Origin: a virus
Length of the DNA: 39,556 nucleotides
Strand: one strand, 5' to 3'
Virus record (IMG/VR): IMGVR_UViG_3300031986_000021
Location: 1 to 39,556 of that record
The notes below the pieces were generated by a model. It was not told the origin of the DNA. It worked only from the letters and a program-made list of their open reading frames with translations, and did no database searches. Within the stretch, counting starts at the first letter, position 1. Every line of letters starts with the position of its first letter. The position numbers and the translations under genes are program-made. Shown here in pieces: positions 16,157 to 24,924 of the stretch.

Positions 16157-18432
16157 TGGCCAAGATCACCGCGCTTCCGCTTGCTGGACCGCTTGATGGC
16201 AGCGAAATGCTGCCGATTGTACAAAGCGGCGAGACACGCCGCATCAATCCTGCCGACCATCTGGCCTATATTGCGCTTGGCGCAGAGCTGGCGCGCGACC
16301 AGGCCGCCGACCTGGTCTTGCCGCAGAATATTTTTATCGACGTCGATCTGGCCGTTGCCGAAGGCGATGTCGAAGAGGACACCATCTTCAAAGTCGTCAA
16401 CACCTCGACTGGCATTGCCGACGTGCGGATCAGGCGCGCGATCGGATCCGACCTTCTGTATCAGGAGGCAACCGCGGCTGCATTGGCCGCCCCTTTCGCT
16501 TCCGAAAATCTGGGTCACGACGACGGCGGCGACGACACGGTACCATCCACGGTAGGGTGGCACCTTCGCCTGGCGCCCATCGATCCCCGTAGCTATGGAG
16601 CGGTTCTGGACGGCGTGGCCGACGACGCCATCCCGCTTCGCCGGTGTTTTGCAGCCGCTGCCGCGACCGGACGATCGATCCGTATCCCCAAGGGTAAGAC
16701 CCTGTTGTTCACGGACCAAAGCACCTTCGACAGCGGCATCGATTTGGCACCGCCTGCCGGGGTGGAAATCTTTGGGGACGGGCCTACCTCCGTTCTGAAA
16801 TTCAGGCGGGTCGCCTATTCCTCTGCCTACGGGCTGGCGATCAGCAACGACAATTTCACGCTTCGCAACCTGACCTGCGTGGTGGACATCAACGGCGGAA
16901 CCGGTTTCGCCGCCGCGATCGCGCTGACAGGGGCCATGCGGAATTTCATGGCGATCGACGTCGCTTTTGAAGGTCTGATCTTGCCCGTTATCGGGGTGCC
17001 GAGCGGCCAATATGCGGTGCTTAACTGGTTCGCCGACGTAGAAAATATCAGCTTCATCCGCTGCGGGTTTCGTAACCTCGATTTTGGGTGGGTCAAAACC
17101 AGCTCTGACCCCTCAACACAGTCGAACTTTCTCTCGACCGACTGCAGAGCAGAATATTGTCAGGAGGTCTTTGAGTTCAATTCCCCGGGACTGTTCAATG
17201 CCGTCGCCGATCTGGGATCGGCGGTGCTGCAGGACATCGATACGGGGACGACGCATCTTTCGGTTGGGCAAAAGATCAAGAGTCCTGCCCTTCCGCCAGG
17301 AACAACGATAATTTCGATCGATGGCCCCGATCAGATAACGGTCAGCGTAGCCGCAAACGCAGACGGGTTGCAGCGGTTTTCGGTCGGTACCATTGCGAAC
17401 ATCCGCATTGGCGGCCTGCATGCCAGGCACATTCTCCAGTGGGCGATCGGGGTCGCGAACTGCCGGGATGTGCAGATCGAAGGTCATTTTGAGGACATCG
17501 CCTTCGAGGCGGTTCATCTCGAGGATCACACCGAAAATGTGGATGTCCGGCTCAGCGGATTTGGCTGCAACAGCGTCATAGGCGTGCCCACATCGCCGGG
17601 GTCGAACAACGGCGCCGTGCAGATCATGTCCGGTTGTCGCAGGGTCTCGGTTACATTCCTTGATTTCGACTTGCGCCATGCTCCCGGTGGCTCGCCGAAC
17701 GCACTTGTGGTGCAGCCGATCATTGGCAACATTGCCGGTTCGACGAACGAACAAGCTGCCAGTTCCGGAATTTCTGTGTCCGGACGGATTGTCGGCCATG
17801 CGGGCTGCCGGGCGGTCGTTGCGTTCGATTCCGACGTTGCATTCCATGATCTGATCGCGATCAGTCCTGACCCGGCATCAAAGATGAGCCCGATCGCGAC
17901 GCTCAAAACCTGTTCTTGGACGGGTCGGATCGAAGTACAGAACCCCGGTACGATTACCGAAGTGAACGACGCATCGCTTGGTCAATGGTCGGAAATTCTG
18001 CTGACAACCTCAGAGGATGGCTTTCCCGATCTCATCTGGGCATCGGGCTTTTTCGGCGCTGCACGAAATGCGCCGCCTCTCTGCTCGAGGGTAACATTCG
18101 TCCTCCCCACGACCGCCGATCCCGATGCCACACCCTGCGTTCTTTGCCCTACCCCGCAAACTCTGATCGGGACGGTCAGCCGAAAATATGTTGGTGGGCA
18201 GCATGCATATGAAGCGGGCGCATTCAACATCAATGGCGGCGAGCTGTCGCCTACTGATGTCTATGTCGAACAGAACAGTATCAATCTGACGCCAGACTCG
18301 GGAGTGCCGCGGCAAACCGACGATGGCTGGGATGTTGACGATGGTCGGCTGCGATTTCGCGCCTATGCCGATCCGGCCATTGATTGTCAGGCGCGTATCA
18401 CCCTGACTGGCGATTTCTTCCCCGCCGTATGA
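16156..18432 (+). CDS. Tailspike with beta-helix domain (putative polysaccharide depolymerase)
   Basis: The 758-residue protein has three parts. Residues about 1-140 form a docking region (ITALPLAGPLDGSEMLPIVQ is typical of phage particle-attachment domains). From about 140 (PRSYGAVLDGVADDAIPLRR, a pectate-lyase-3 opening) to about 600 a right-handed beta-helix is expected. The last ~160 residues form a separate C-terminal domain. The beta-helix aligns with the Tat-exported protein at 103-1665 outside the prophage. The likely role is binding and cleaving a capsule or exopolysaccharide of the host. Catalytic residues cannot be assigned by eye. It overlaps the convergent FkbM gene by 46 bases at the 3' end. 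Confidence 0.85.
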   Translation: MAKITALPLAGPLDGSEMLPIVQSGETRRINPADHLAYIALGAELARDQAADLVLPQNIFIDVDLAVAEGDVEEDTIFKVVNTSTGIADVRIRRAIGSDLLYQEATAAALAAPFASENLGHDDGGDDTVPSTVGWHLRLAPIDPRSYGAVLDGVADDAIPLRRCFAAAAATGRSIRIPKGKTLLFTDQSTFDSGIDLAPPAGVEIFGDGPTSVLKFRRVAYSSAYGLAISNDNFTLRNLTCVVDINGGTGFAAAIALTGAMRNFMAIDVAFEGLILPVIGVPSGQYAVLNWFADVENISFIRCGFRNLDFGWVKTSSDPSTQSNFLSTDCRAEYCQEVFEFNSPGLFNAVADLGSAVLQDIDTGTTHLSVGQKIKSPALPPGTTIISIDGPDQITVSVAANADGLQRFSVGTIANIRIGGLHARHILQWAIGVANCRDVQIEGHFEDIAFEAVHLEDHTENVDVRLSGFGCNSVIGVPTSPGSNNGAVQIMSGCRRVSVTFLDFDLRHAPGGSPNALVVQPIIGNIAGSTNEQAASSGISVSGRIVGHAGCRAVVAFDSDVAFHDLIAISPDPASKMSPIATLKTCSWTGRIEVQNPGTITEVNDASLGQWSEILLTTSEDGFPDLIWASGFFGAARNAPPLCSRVTFVLPTTADPDATPCVLCPTPQTLIGTVSRKYVGGQHAYEAGAFNINGGELSPTDVYVEQNSINLTPDSGVPRQTDDGWDVDDGRLRFRAYADPAIDCQARITLTGDFFPAV

Positions 18433-19187
18433 GCAACCGACAGGAGTCTGCGCACCGATCGCGCGATTTTGCGACGACCTCGCCCGATCACGGTCTTGAC
18501 CGCTGCGACCGCCTGCGCTCGATAGATTTCGGCTCGGCTCAAAAGATCGGCCCTGACGAAAACTTCGTTGGGCGTCGATCGCTTCCAAAGCACATAGCCC
18601 CTCCGCTTCATAAAGCGGCGGTAGGAGCGTTCGATGAAAAGATTCTCCATGATGATGACACCGGGACGATAACGGTCAAAATCCAGCCCCGAAAGCACCT
18701 CGAGCTCCCATCCTTCGACATCAAGCGCAATTAGGTCGATCGAGTTCCATCTAGCCCGCCGTTCCCTAAGCAGCGTGTCGGCGCGGCGCACCTTGACGGT
18801 GATTGTCTTTCGATCCCGGGGAACCTGCATCTCGGCAAATTTACCGCGGATGCCGAGCGACGACCAACTTTCGAAGGACACCGCGCCCTCCCGATATCGC
18901 GCGCCCTTGCAGTCCACGATCGTAAATTCCGCGGCGTCAGCGTCACGATCCGACAGAGCCAGTTCGGCAACATCATTCCCTGCCCGCCGCTGAAGGTCGG
19001 CAAATACCGGATTGGGCTCTACAGCAAGGACATCCCAGCCGCGCTGCCGAAAAGGCCTGCCCAGCGATAGCCAGTCTGGGCGAGCTGCCCCGATTTCCAG
19101 CATCCGGCCATCGGTCTTGTCGGCGAAAAAGCGCCGGGTGACCACTTCGTCAAGTTTTCCTTCTGCACTCATGCTCCCGCATAACAT
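18387..19187 (-). CDS. FkbM-family SAM-dependent methyltransferase (moron)
   Basis: The sequence contains a SAM-binding LEIGAARPDW, the acidic VEPNPVFADLQ strand, and the family hallmark IALDVEGWELEVLSGL followed by RPGVIIMENL. FkbM enzymes O-methylate small molecules and sugars, often on surface polysaccharides. The start at 19187 (MLCGSMSAEGK, 266 residues) is chosen because residues further upstream are basic, non-conserved and run into the late box at 19237; a start at 19172 is also possible. It is antisense between tailspike and V, an insertion not found in P2, and could be expressed in the lysogen. Methylating the receptor of the neighbouring tailspike is an attractive but untested role. 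Confidence 0.85.
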   Translation of the reverse strand: MLCGSMSAEGKLDEVVTRRFFADKTDGRMLEIGAARPDWLSLGRPFRQRGWDVLAVEPNPVFADLQRRAGNDVAELALSDRDADAAEFTIVDCKGARYREGAVSFESWSSLGIRGKFAEMQVPRDRKTITVKVRRADTLLRERRARWNSIDLIALDVEGWELEVLSGLDFDRYRPGVIIMENLFIERSYRRFMKRRGYVLWKRSTPNEVFVRADLLSRAEIYRAQAVAAVKTVIGRGRRKIARSVRRLLSVAHTAGKKSPVRVIRA

Positions 19188-19236
19188 CGCTTCGATATTC
19201 CGACAAAATATCTCGTACCGGAATCTTCCCGCTGCC

Positions 19237-19262
19237 CCTTGTAAGCCGCGATGATACAGGGC
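19237..19262 (+). promoter_or_regulatory. Late-promoter activator box (copy 3) before spike gene V
   Basis: CCTTGTA-N11-TACAGGGC, then a GCGCGCGCG run, then the ATG of V 41 bases after the box, closely repeating the layout before J. It should drive V, W, FI, FII, E, T, U and D. Confidence 0.78.
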
Positions 19263-19303
19263 GACTCTATGGCTTTTCGCGCGCGCGCGGCCTTTGTGCG
19301 GCC

Positions 19304-19870
19304 ATGGCCGCCGCACCTGAAGACATTCCCCTCGACCCCGCCGCGATGATCCGCGTGGGCACGGTTGCGAGCGTCGATCTGGCGTCGGCGCGCATCACCG
19401 TGACTTATGGCGACCCGGACGGCGAGGAAGTGGAATCTCCCCCGCTGCACTGGTGTTTCATGGCATCAGGCGAAACGCGCATCTGGTGCCCGCCGAGCGT
19501 CGGTGAGCAGGGCATCCTCTTTTCCCCCGAAGGCGACATTGCCGCCGCGATCTTCCTGCCCGGCATCACCCGCGACGATTTCCCGCCGGCAGGATCCACG
19601 CGCGAGAATGTCATCGAATTCGCGGATGGTGCGCGCATTGCTTATGATCCAGAGGCCCACGTCCTCACCGCCAGCCTGCCGGCAGGATCCACGGCGAACA
19701 TCATCGCTGACCAGCTCAACATCACGGGCAATATCGCCGTCACGGGGGACGTCACCGTCAGCGGCACGGTAACTGCAGACACCGACGTTGTCGGCGGCGG
19801 CAAGAGCCTGAAGGGTCACAAGCATCTGGGCGTGACCGCCGGTGGCGGCGTGTCGGGCGTGCCGCAATGA
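19304..19870 (+). CDS. V: Baseplate spike protein, P2 gpV family
   Basis: The 188-residue protein (P2 gpV about 211) has an OB-fold type N-terminus (IRVGTVASVDLASARITVTYGD), the WCPPSVGEQGILFSPEGD segment, and a C-terminal beta-helical spike (DQLNITGNIAVTGDVTVSGT) ending in HKHLGVTAGGGVSGVP. The HxH in this tail matches the metal-binding apex of P2-type membrane-piercing spikes. The start lacks a Shine-Dalgarno and stands 41 bases after the late box. It overlaps W by four bases. Confidence 0.94.
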   Translation: MAAAPEDIPLDPAAMIRVGTVASVDLASARITVTYGDPDGEEVESPPLHWCFMASGETRIWCPPSVGEQGILFSPEGDIAAAIFLPGITRDDFPPAGSTRENVIEFADGARIAYDPEAHVLTASLPAGSTANIIADQLNITGNIAVTGDVTVSGTVTADTDVVGGGKSLKGHKHLGVTAGGGVSGVPQ

Positions 19871-20241
19871 TCGGCGTCGATCGCCTGTCGGGTCGCGCCA
19901 TCGACGGCAACGCGCATCTGGCGCAGTCGATCGGCGACATCCTTTCGACCCCGATCGGCACCCGCGTCATGCTGCGCGACTATGGATCGATGATCGCCGA
20001 CCTTATCGACCAGCCCGCCAACAGCATCACCCGCCAGCTGCTGTTCGCGGCGTCGGCCGTCGCCCTGTCGCGGTGGGAACCGCGAATCAAGCTGACCCGC
20101 GTCGGCGTTTCGACCGACAATCGCAGCGGCCAGATCGTCATCGATATCGAGGGTGAGCGGCGCGACCTTCCCGCCGCCAACGACCGCGTCCTGCTTTCCA
20201 TCCCGATCCGGCGGGGCGGCTCCGCCGTCGCCGCAGCCTAA
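19867..20241 (+). CDS. W: Baseplate protein, P2 gpW family (gp25-like)
   Basis: The 124 residues (P2 gpW about 115) contain the T4 gp25-like pattern LAQSIGDILSTPIGTRVMLRDYGS and ...DLPAANDRVLLSIPIRRG. It is a wedge component that nucleates the sheath. It overlaps V by ATGA, and the sheath gene FI follows 13 bases after its stop. Confidence 0.94.
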   Translation: MIGVDRLSGRAIDGNAHLAQSIGDILSTPIGTRVMLRDYGSMIADLIDQPANSITRQLLFAASAVALSRWEPRIKLTRVGVSTDNRSGQIVIDIEGERRDLPAANDRVLLSIPIRRGGSAVAAA

Positions 20242-20254
20242 AAGGAGCCACCCC

Positions 20255-21424
20255 ATGACTGTCAGCCACGGCATCAAGACCAACCTGCTCACCACCGGTA
20301 CCCGCGCGATCGCGCCCGTCGCCACCGCGATCATCGGCATGGTGGCCACCGCCACCGCCGCCGTCGGCCCCGCTGCCGATGCGCTGAACGCCGCCTTCCC
20401 GCTCAACACCCCGGTGCTGGTCACCGACATCCGCGACGCGATTGGCAAGGCAGGCACTGGCGGCACGCTCAAACCCGCGCTCGAGGCGATCGCCGATCAG
20501 ACCAGCCCCGTGCTGGTCATCGTTCGCGTGACCGAGGGAGTCGATGACGAAGCGACCGAGGATGCCATCATCGGGACCATCGGCATCGATGGCGTGGCCA
20601 CCGGGATGCAGGCGCTGCTCGATGCCGAAGTTCAGGTCGGGGTGCGCCCCCGCATCCTGGGCGTCCCGGGCCTCGACAGTCAGGCCGTCGTCGTGGCGAT
20701 GGCAATCGTCGCCCGCAAGCTGCGCGCTTTTGCCTATGCCGCCGCGATCGGTGACACGATTGCCGAGGCGGTGACCTATCGCGACGAATTTTCGCAGCGC
20801 GAGCTGATGCTGATCTGGCCGAACTTCACTGGCGACTTTGCCGGCGACGCCGTTGCCCGCGCGCTGGGTCTGCGCGCCCGCATCGACGAAGAACAGGGCT
20901 GGCACAAGACGCTGTCGAACGTCGCGGTCGATGGGGTCACCGGCATCGACAAGTCGGTCTATTTCGACCTGCAGGACGACTCCACCCCCGCCGGCGTGCT
21001 GAACAGCGCGCATATCACCACCATCGTCCGCACCACCGGCTTCCGCTTCTGGGGCAACCGCACCTGTGTCGATGAAACGCTGCCCGAGTATAATTTCGAA
21101 AGCGCGGTGCGCACCAGCCAGGTGCTGCAGGACACGATCGCCGACGGGCTGGCCTGGGCGGTGGACAAGCCGATGACCGTCAGCTTGGTCCGCGACGTCC
21201 TGGAAACGATCAACGCCGAATTCCGCGCGCTCAAGGCGCAGGGGCGCATCATCGACGGCCGCGCATGGTTCGACCAGGCGTTGAACGAACCGGGCGACCT
21301 GGCGGCGGGCAAGCTGGTGATCGATTATGATTTCACCCCCACCGCACCCGCCGAAAATATCGTGCTGAACCAGCGGATCACCGACAAATATTACGCCGGT
21401 TTCGCCGACCAGCTCAACGGCTGA
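20255..21424 (+). CDS. FI: Tail sheath protein, P2 gpFI family
   Basis: The 389-residue product (P2 FI about 396) starts TVSHGIKTNLLTTGTRAIAP and includes RPRILGVPGLDSQAV, TVRTTGFRFWGNRTC-like and SLVRDVLETINAEFRALKA segments typical of contractile sheaths. The ATG at 20255 follows AAAGGAG; the frame extends further upstream only into W. This protein forms the contracting tube around the tail core. Confidence 0.97.
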   Translation: MTVSHGIKTNLLTTGTRAIAPVATAIIGMVATATAAVGPAADALNAAFPLNTPVLVTDIRDAIGKAGTGGTLKPALEAIADQTSPVLVIVRVTEGVDDEATEDAIIGTIGIDGVATGMQALLDAEVQVGVRPRILGVPGLDSQAVVVAMAIVARKLRAFAYAAAIGDTIAEAVTYRDEFSQRELMLIWPNFTGDFAGDAVARALGLRARIDEEQGWHKTLSNVAVDGVTGIDKSVYFDLQDDSTPAGVLNSAHITTIVRTTGFRFWGNRTCVDETLPEYNFESAVRTSQVLQDTIADGLAWAVDKPMTVSLVRDVLETINAEFRALKAQGRIIDGRAWFDQALNEPGDLAAGKLVIDYDFTPTAPAENIVLNQRITDKYYAGFADQLNG

Positions 21425-21461
21425 CCGCCCCATTTTACGTCTCTAGCGAAAGGATCAGGCC

Positions 21462-21971
21462 ATGGGCCTCCCCCAGAAACTCAAGAACTTCAACCTGTTC
21501 AATGACGGCAACAGCTATCTGGGCGTGATCGAGGAATTCACCCAGCCCAAGATCGCCCTGGCGATGGAGGAATGGCGCGGCGGCGGCATGCTCGGCCCGA
21601 TCAAGGTCGATATGGGGCTGCAGCTGATGGAGGCCGAATGGACCAATGGCGGCCTGGTGCGCCAGTCGATGCGCCAGTTCGGGATCAGCCGTGTCGATGG
21701 CGTCCTGCTCCGCCTGGTCGGTGCCTATCAGGCCGACGACGGCAGCGGCGTCGATCAGGTCGAAATCGTCATGCGCGGTCGCCACGAAGAGCTGGACATG
21801 GGCACTGCAAAGGCGGGCGAGAATACCCAGCACAAGCAGAAATTCCCACTGGCCTATTACAAGCTGTCGATCAACGGCCGCGTCGAAATGGAAATCGACA
21901 TGCTCAACAGCGTCTTCGTCGTCGATGGCGTCGATCGCTATGCCGAGATCCGCAGCGCCATCGGCCTGTAA
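21462..21971 (+). CDS. FII: Tail tube protein, P2 gpFII family
   Basis: 169 residues against about 172 in P2. The start (GLPQKLKNFNLFNDGNSYLG) and the region KQKFPLAYYKLSINGR are diagnostic of the P2 tube family. It stacks as hexamers inside the sheath. AAAGGATC lies before the ATG. A strongly structured 114-base gap separates it from E. Confidence 0.97.
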   Translation: MGLPQKLKNFNLFNDGNSYLGVIEEFTQPKIALAMEEWRGGGMLGPIKVDMGLQLMEAEWTNGGLVRQSMRQFGISRVDGVLLRLVGAYQADDGSGVDQVEIVMRGRHEELDMGTAKAGENTQHKQKFPLAYYKLSINGRVEMEIDMLNSVFVVDGVDRYAEIRSAIGL

Positions 21972-21995
21972 CCCAATTTCGGTCCGGCCTGACGA

Positions 21996-22066
21996 GCGGG
22001 GATGGTCGGCATCGAATAGGGGCGGCGGCGGCCAACGACGCCGTCGCCCCGTCCTCTAATCCCCGC
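21996..22066 (+). other. Large hairpin between tail tube gene FII and gene E
   Basis: An outer stem GCGGGGAT (21996-22003) with ATCCCCGC (22059-22066) encloses an inner stem of 12 bases, 22019-22030 with 22039-22050, with a single mismatch and an eight-base loop. No T-run follows. It probably lowers read-through or stabilises the abundant tube and sheath message, as E is needed in small amounts. Confidence 0.55.
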
Positions 22067-22085
22067 CATTACAAGGAACCCGCTC

Positions 22086-22469
22086 ATGAACACCGCAGAC
22101 CAGGATGCCGTCGCGACGGTCGATGCAGCCGAGACCGCTTCCAAGCCCAATGGAAAGTTTGTCCCGATCACGCTCGATGAACCGATCCGGATCGGCGAGA
22201 CGCTGATCGAAACCGTGACCTTGCGCAAACCGATGGCTGGCGAACTGCGCGGCCTCTCGCTCGACGATCTGGTCAATTCGGACGTCGCCACCCTGCTGAA
22301 GCTGATCCCGCGCATCAGCACGCCGACTTTGACCGAAGAGATCGTCGCGGCCCAGCTGGCACCCGTCGATCTGGGCCAGATGGGCGGAGCAGTTCGCGGT
22401 TTTTTTATGACGAAGGGGCAGCAGGAAATGGTGGAGAAGATGATCGAGGAATCGTCGCAGAGGAACTGA
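22086..22469 (+). CDS. E: Tail assembly chaperone, P2 gpE-like
   Basis: This 127-residue protein (P2 gpE about 91) has the tail-assembly family pattern: GETLIETVTLRKPMAGELRGL and DLGQMGGAVRGFFM. It lies between tube and tape measure, the place of the frameshifted chaperone pair in contractile and lambda-like phages. A seven-T run inside the codons for Gly-Phe-Phe (22400-22406) allows a -1 shift into the following small frame, giving a 170-residue E+E' fusion. An AAGGAACCC stretch precedes the ATG. Confidence 0.92.
   Translation: MNTADQDAVATVDAAETASKPNGKFVPITLDEPIRIGETLIETVTLRKPMAGELRGLSLDDLVNSDVATLLKLIPRISTPTLTEEIVAAQLAPVDLGQMGGAVRGFFMTKGQQEMVEKMIEESSQRN
22400..22406 (+). promoter_or_regulatory. 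Programmed -1 frameshift site in gene E
   Basis: In the zero frame the codons are GGT TTT TTT ATG, giving the slippery heptamer T TTT TTT. After a -1 shift the frame stays open (TAT GAC GAA GGG...) and runs straight into the ATG of the next small ORF and on to its stop at 22597. P2 makes gpE+E' by a -1 shift at a T6G site in the same gene position, so this is a direct analogue. Confidence 0.85.
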
Positions 22470-22597
22470 TGGCCGATATCGCCGCCATCTTTCACTGGCA
22501 ATTGCCGACGCTAGAGGCACTGGACCTTTCGGAGCTGCTCGCATGGCGCCGCCGTGCCGTCACCCGCTTTAGCCGCATGTGGGGCAAGGGCGACTGA
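22469..22597 (+). CDS. E': P2 GpE-type small tail protein (E' extension)
   Basis: This 42-residue frame (MADIAAIFHWQLP through SRMWGKGD) matches the short P2 GpE family, whose hallmark is an early IFHW and a SELLAWRRRA-type helix. Its ATG overlaps the TGA of E, and the whole frame is in register with the -1 frameshift product of E, so it can be made either on its own or as the C-terminal part of E+E'. It is too short for default gene callers. Its TGA overlaps the ATG of T. Confidence 0.85.
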   Translation: MADIAAIFHWQLPTLEALDLSELLAWRRRAVTRFSRMWGKGD

Positions 22598-24924
22598 TGA
22601 GCGGCGCTCTCAACCTTATCGTGAACCTGGTCGGCAGCGACAAGTTGACCGGCCTGTTTCGCAATCTGATCGGCACCGGCAAGACGGCAGGCCAGGTCAT
22701 CAAGGGCATGGCCCGGGAAGCCGCCGGGCTGGAGCGCGAGCTGAAGGACGTGCGGCGCGAAATCGCTGGTGCCAGTGGCAACATCACCAGCCTGGTCAGC
22801 CGCGAACGCGACCTCGAGCGCCAAATCGCACGCACCAACGAACAGCTCGGCAAGCAAAAGCGGTTGATGCAGATAGATGCCACCGCGAACCAGATCCGTA
22901 ACCGCGGCGCCGACCTGCGCGATCGCGGTCGCGACAACGCCGTCCAGGGTGTTTCGCTGCTCGCCCCGCTGATCCTTGCCGGAAAGGCGGCGGGTGATTT
23001 TTCCAGCGGCATGGTGGACATCCAGCTGAAGGCGCAGCTGACCAATGCCGAAACGGCAAAGCTGCGCGGCAATATCGTCGCTGCCGCAGCTGCTGCGCAC
23101 CGCCTGCCCGAAGAAATGCGCGCCGCCGTCGATATCCTGTCGAGCAACGGACTGGATCCACGCCAGGCCGCACAGATGGTGCCGTCGATCGGCAGGCTGG
23201 GAACCGCATTCAAGGTCGATCTGGCCGACGGCGCCGCGGCCGCATACGCTAACCTGTCAAACTTGAAGGTGCCGATCGACCAGACCGGGGCCGCACTCGA
23301 CATCATGGCCGCCGCCGGCAACCGCGGTGCGTTCGAGATCCGCGACATGGCTCGTCATTTCCCCAGCCTCAACGCCCAGATGCAGGCGCTGGGCGAAAGC
23401 GGCCTGTCGGCGGTCGGCAATCTGTCGGCAGCGCTGCAGATCGCCAAGACCGGCACCGGCAGCGCTGACGAGGCGGCGAACAACATCCAGAACCTGCTGA
23501 CCAAAATCAATGCCCCCGCCACCGTGCGCGCGTTCCAGAAGAATTTCGGGGTGGACCTGCCCGCGGCCTTGAAGAAAATGAAGGCTCAGGGCATCGACAC
23601 CTTTGAAGCGATCGCCCTGATCACCCAAAAGGCGACGAAGGGCGACCTTGGCAAGCTCGGCTATGCGTTCGAGGATATGCAGGCGCAGGCCGGGATCCGC
23701 AGCCTGATCCAGAACCTCGACCAATATCGCAAGATCCGCGACGAAGCGATGAAGGGCGGCGGCACAATCGACGCGGCGTTCAAGACTCGGACCCTCAACG
23801 ATTTTAATTCCAAGCTCGAGGCGACAAAGGGTCAGGCCTCCGAACTGATCATCACGCTCGGCACAGCTTTTCTGCCCGTCCTGACGACGACGCTGGGCCA
23901 TTTGAACCGCGGCGCTTCCGCCGTCTCGCGCTGGGCGAAAGAACATCCGCAGGCGACGTCGGTCATCGTGCAGCTGATCGCCGGGCTCGCCATCTTCAAG
24001 ATCGCGCTCGGCGGGATCCAGTTCGCGCTAGGCGCACTGTTCGGCCCGCTGGCTACCGCCTACAAATTTTTCGCCCGCCTGTTCCCCGCCGGTATCATGG
24101 CGTCGCGAGCGATGGGATTGCTGGTCAACGGCGCCATGATGTTCGGCCGTGCCATGCTGTTCGTCGGCCGTGCGCTGCTGCTCAACCCGATTGGCTTGCT
24201 GGTGACCGGTGTCGCGGTGGCGGGCTACCTGATCTGGAAGCACTGGGACCGGATCAAGAGCGCATTCCGGTCGGGGATCTCCTACCTTGGCACCGCATGG
24301 GCATGGCTAAAGGCGAACGGGCGTCGCATGCTGGAGTTCAGCGGCCCGATCGGTAGGGCCGCGCTGGTCATTTGGGACAATTGGGCGACAATCAAGCGCG
24401 CTTTCGGCGGCGCGCTGTCATTCATATGGGGACTGCACACCAAATTCTTTGCCGCGGGCAAGGCCATTGTCGACGGTCTGGTCAACGGTATCAAATCACG
24501 CGCGGCCGCACCCGCGATGTTCATGAAAAATATGACCGTGGCGATGTGGAAACAGACCAAGGATTTTCTGCAGGTCAAATCCCCATCCCGGCTTTTCATG
24601 GCGATGGGGGGCCATGTTGCGCAGGGTCTTGCGATCGGGATCGATCGCGGCGGCCGCGATGCAATCGGATCGATGCGCCGTGTCGCAGGGGGAGTTGCCG
24701 CCGCGGGCGCGATGGCCATCTCCCCGGCGATGGCCGGGGGGCCTCTTCAACCCGCTTCGCGCGCACCGATTGGAGCGACGTCCGCCCAAGCCCCAATGCA
24801 TGTCGAGATACATATCCACGCGCGCGACGGACAGGATCCAAAGGAGATCGCCAAGCAAGTGATGCGCGAGCTCGAAAAGCTGAAGGGCGTCAAGAAACGC
24901 TCCGACTTCGGGGACGATGAATGA
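22597..24924 (+). CDS. T: Tail tape measure protein, P2 gpT family
   Basis: At 775 residues (P2 gpT about 815) it is the tail-length ruler. The N-terminal third is coiled-coil rich (about residues 30-100), followed by the TP901-type core (PEEMRAAVDILSSNGLDPRQAAQM, IDQTGAALDIMAAAGNRGAFEIRDMARHF in two parts) and hydrophobic segments near the centre (LIAGLAIFKIALGGIQFALGA; LLVTGVAVAGYLIW) that may insert into the host membrane. The C-terminal part carries SPSRLFMAMGGHVAQGLAIGI. The start at 22597 overlaps the stop of E'. By analogy with phage TP-J34 this protein could be the target of an Ltp-type exclusion protein. Confidence 0.95.
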   Translation: MSGALNLIVNLVGSDKLTGLFRNLIGTGKTAGQVIKGMAREAAGLERELKDVRREIAGASGNITSLVSRERDLERQIARTNEQLGKQKRLMQIDATANQIRNRGADLRDRGRDNAVQGVSLLAPLILAGKAAGDFSSGMVDIQLKAQLTNAETAKLRGNIVAAAAAAHRLPEEMRAAVDILSSNGLDPRQAAQMVPSIGRLGTAFKVDLADGAAAAYANLSNLKVPIDQTGAALDIMAAAGNRGAFEIRDMARHFPSLNAQMQALGESGLSAVGNLSAALQIAKTGTGSADEAANNIQNLLTKINAPATVRAFQKNFGVDLPAALKKMKAQGIDTFEAIALITQKATKGDLGKLGYAFEDMQAQAGIRSLIQNLDQYRKIRDEAMKGGGTIDAAFKTRTLNDFNSKLEATKGQASELIITLGTAFLPVLTTTLGHLNRGASAVSRWAKEHPQATSVIVQLIAGLAIFKIALGGIQFALGALFGPLATAYKFFARLFPAGIMASRAMGLLVNGAMMFGRAMLFVGRALLLNPIGLLVTGVAVAGYLIWKHWDRIKSAFRSGISYLGTAWAWLKANGRRMLEFSGPIGRAALVIWDNWATIKRAFGGALSFIWGLHTKFFAAGKAIVDGLVNGIKSRAAAPAMFMKNMTVAMWKQTKDFLQVKSPSRLFMAMGGHVAQGLAIGIDRGGRDAIGSMRRVAGGVAAAGAMAISPAMAGGPLQPASRAPIGATSAQAPMHVEIHIHARDGQDPKEIAKQVMRELEKLKGVKKRSDFGDDE

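Noticed and set aside
22400-22406. Sequencing error or inactivating frameshift in gene E
   Set aside because: Both frames are intact, E keeps its own stop, and P2 has a functional slippery site at the equivalent place.
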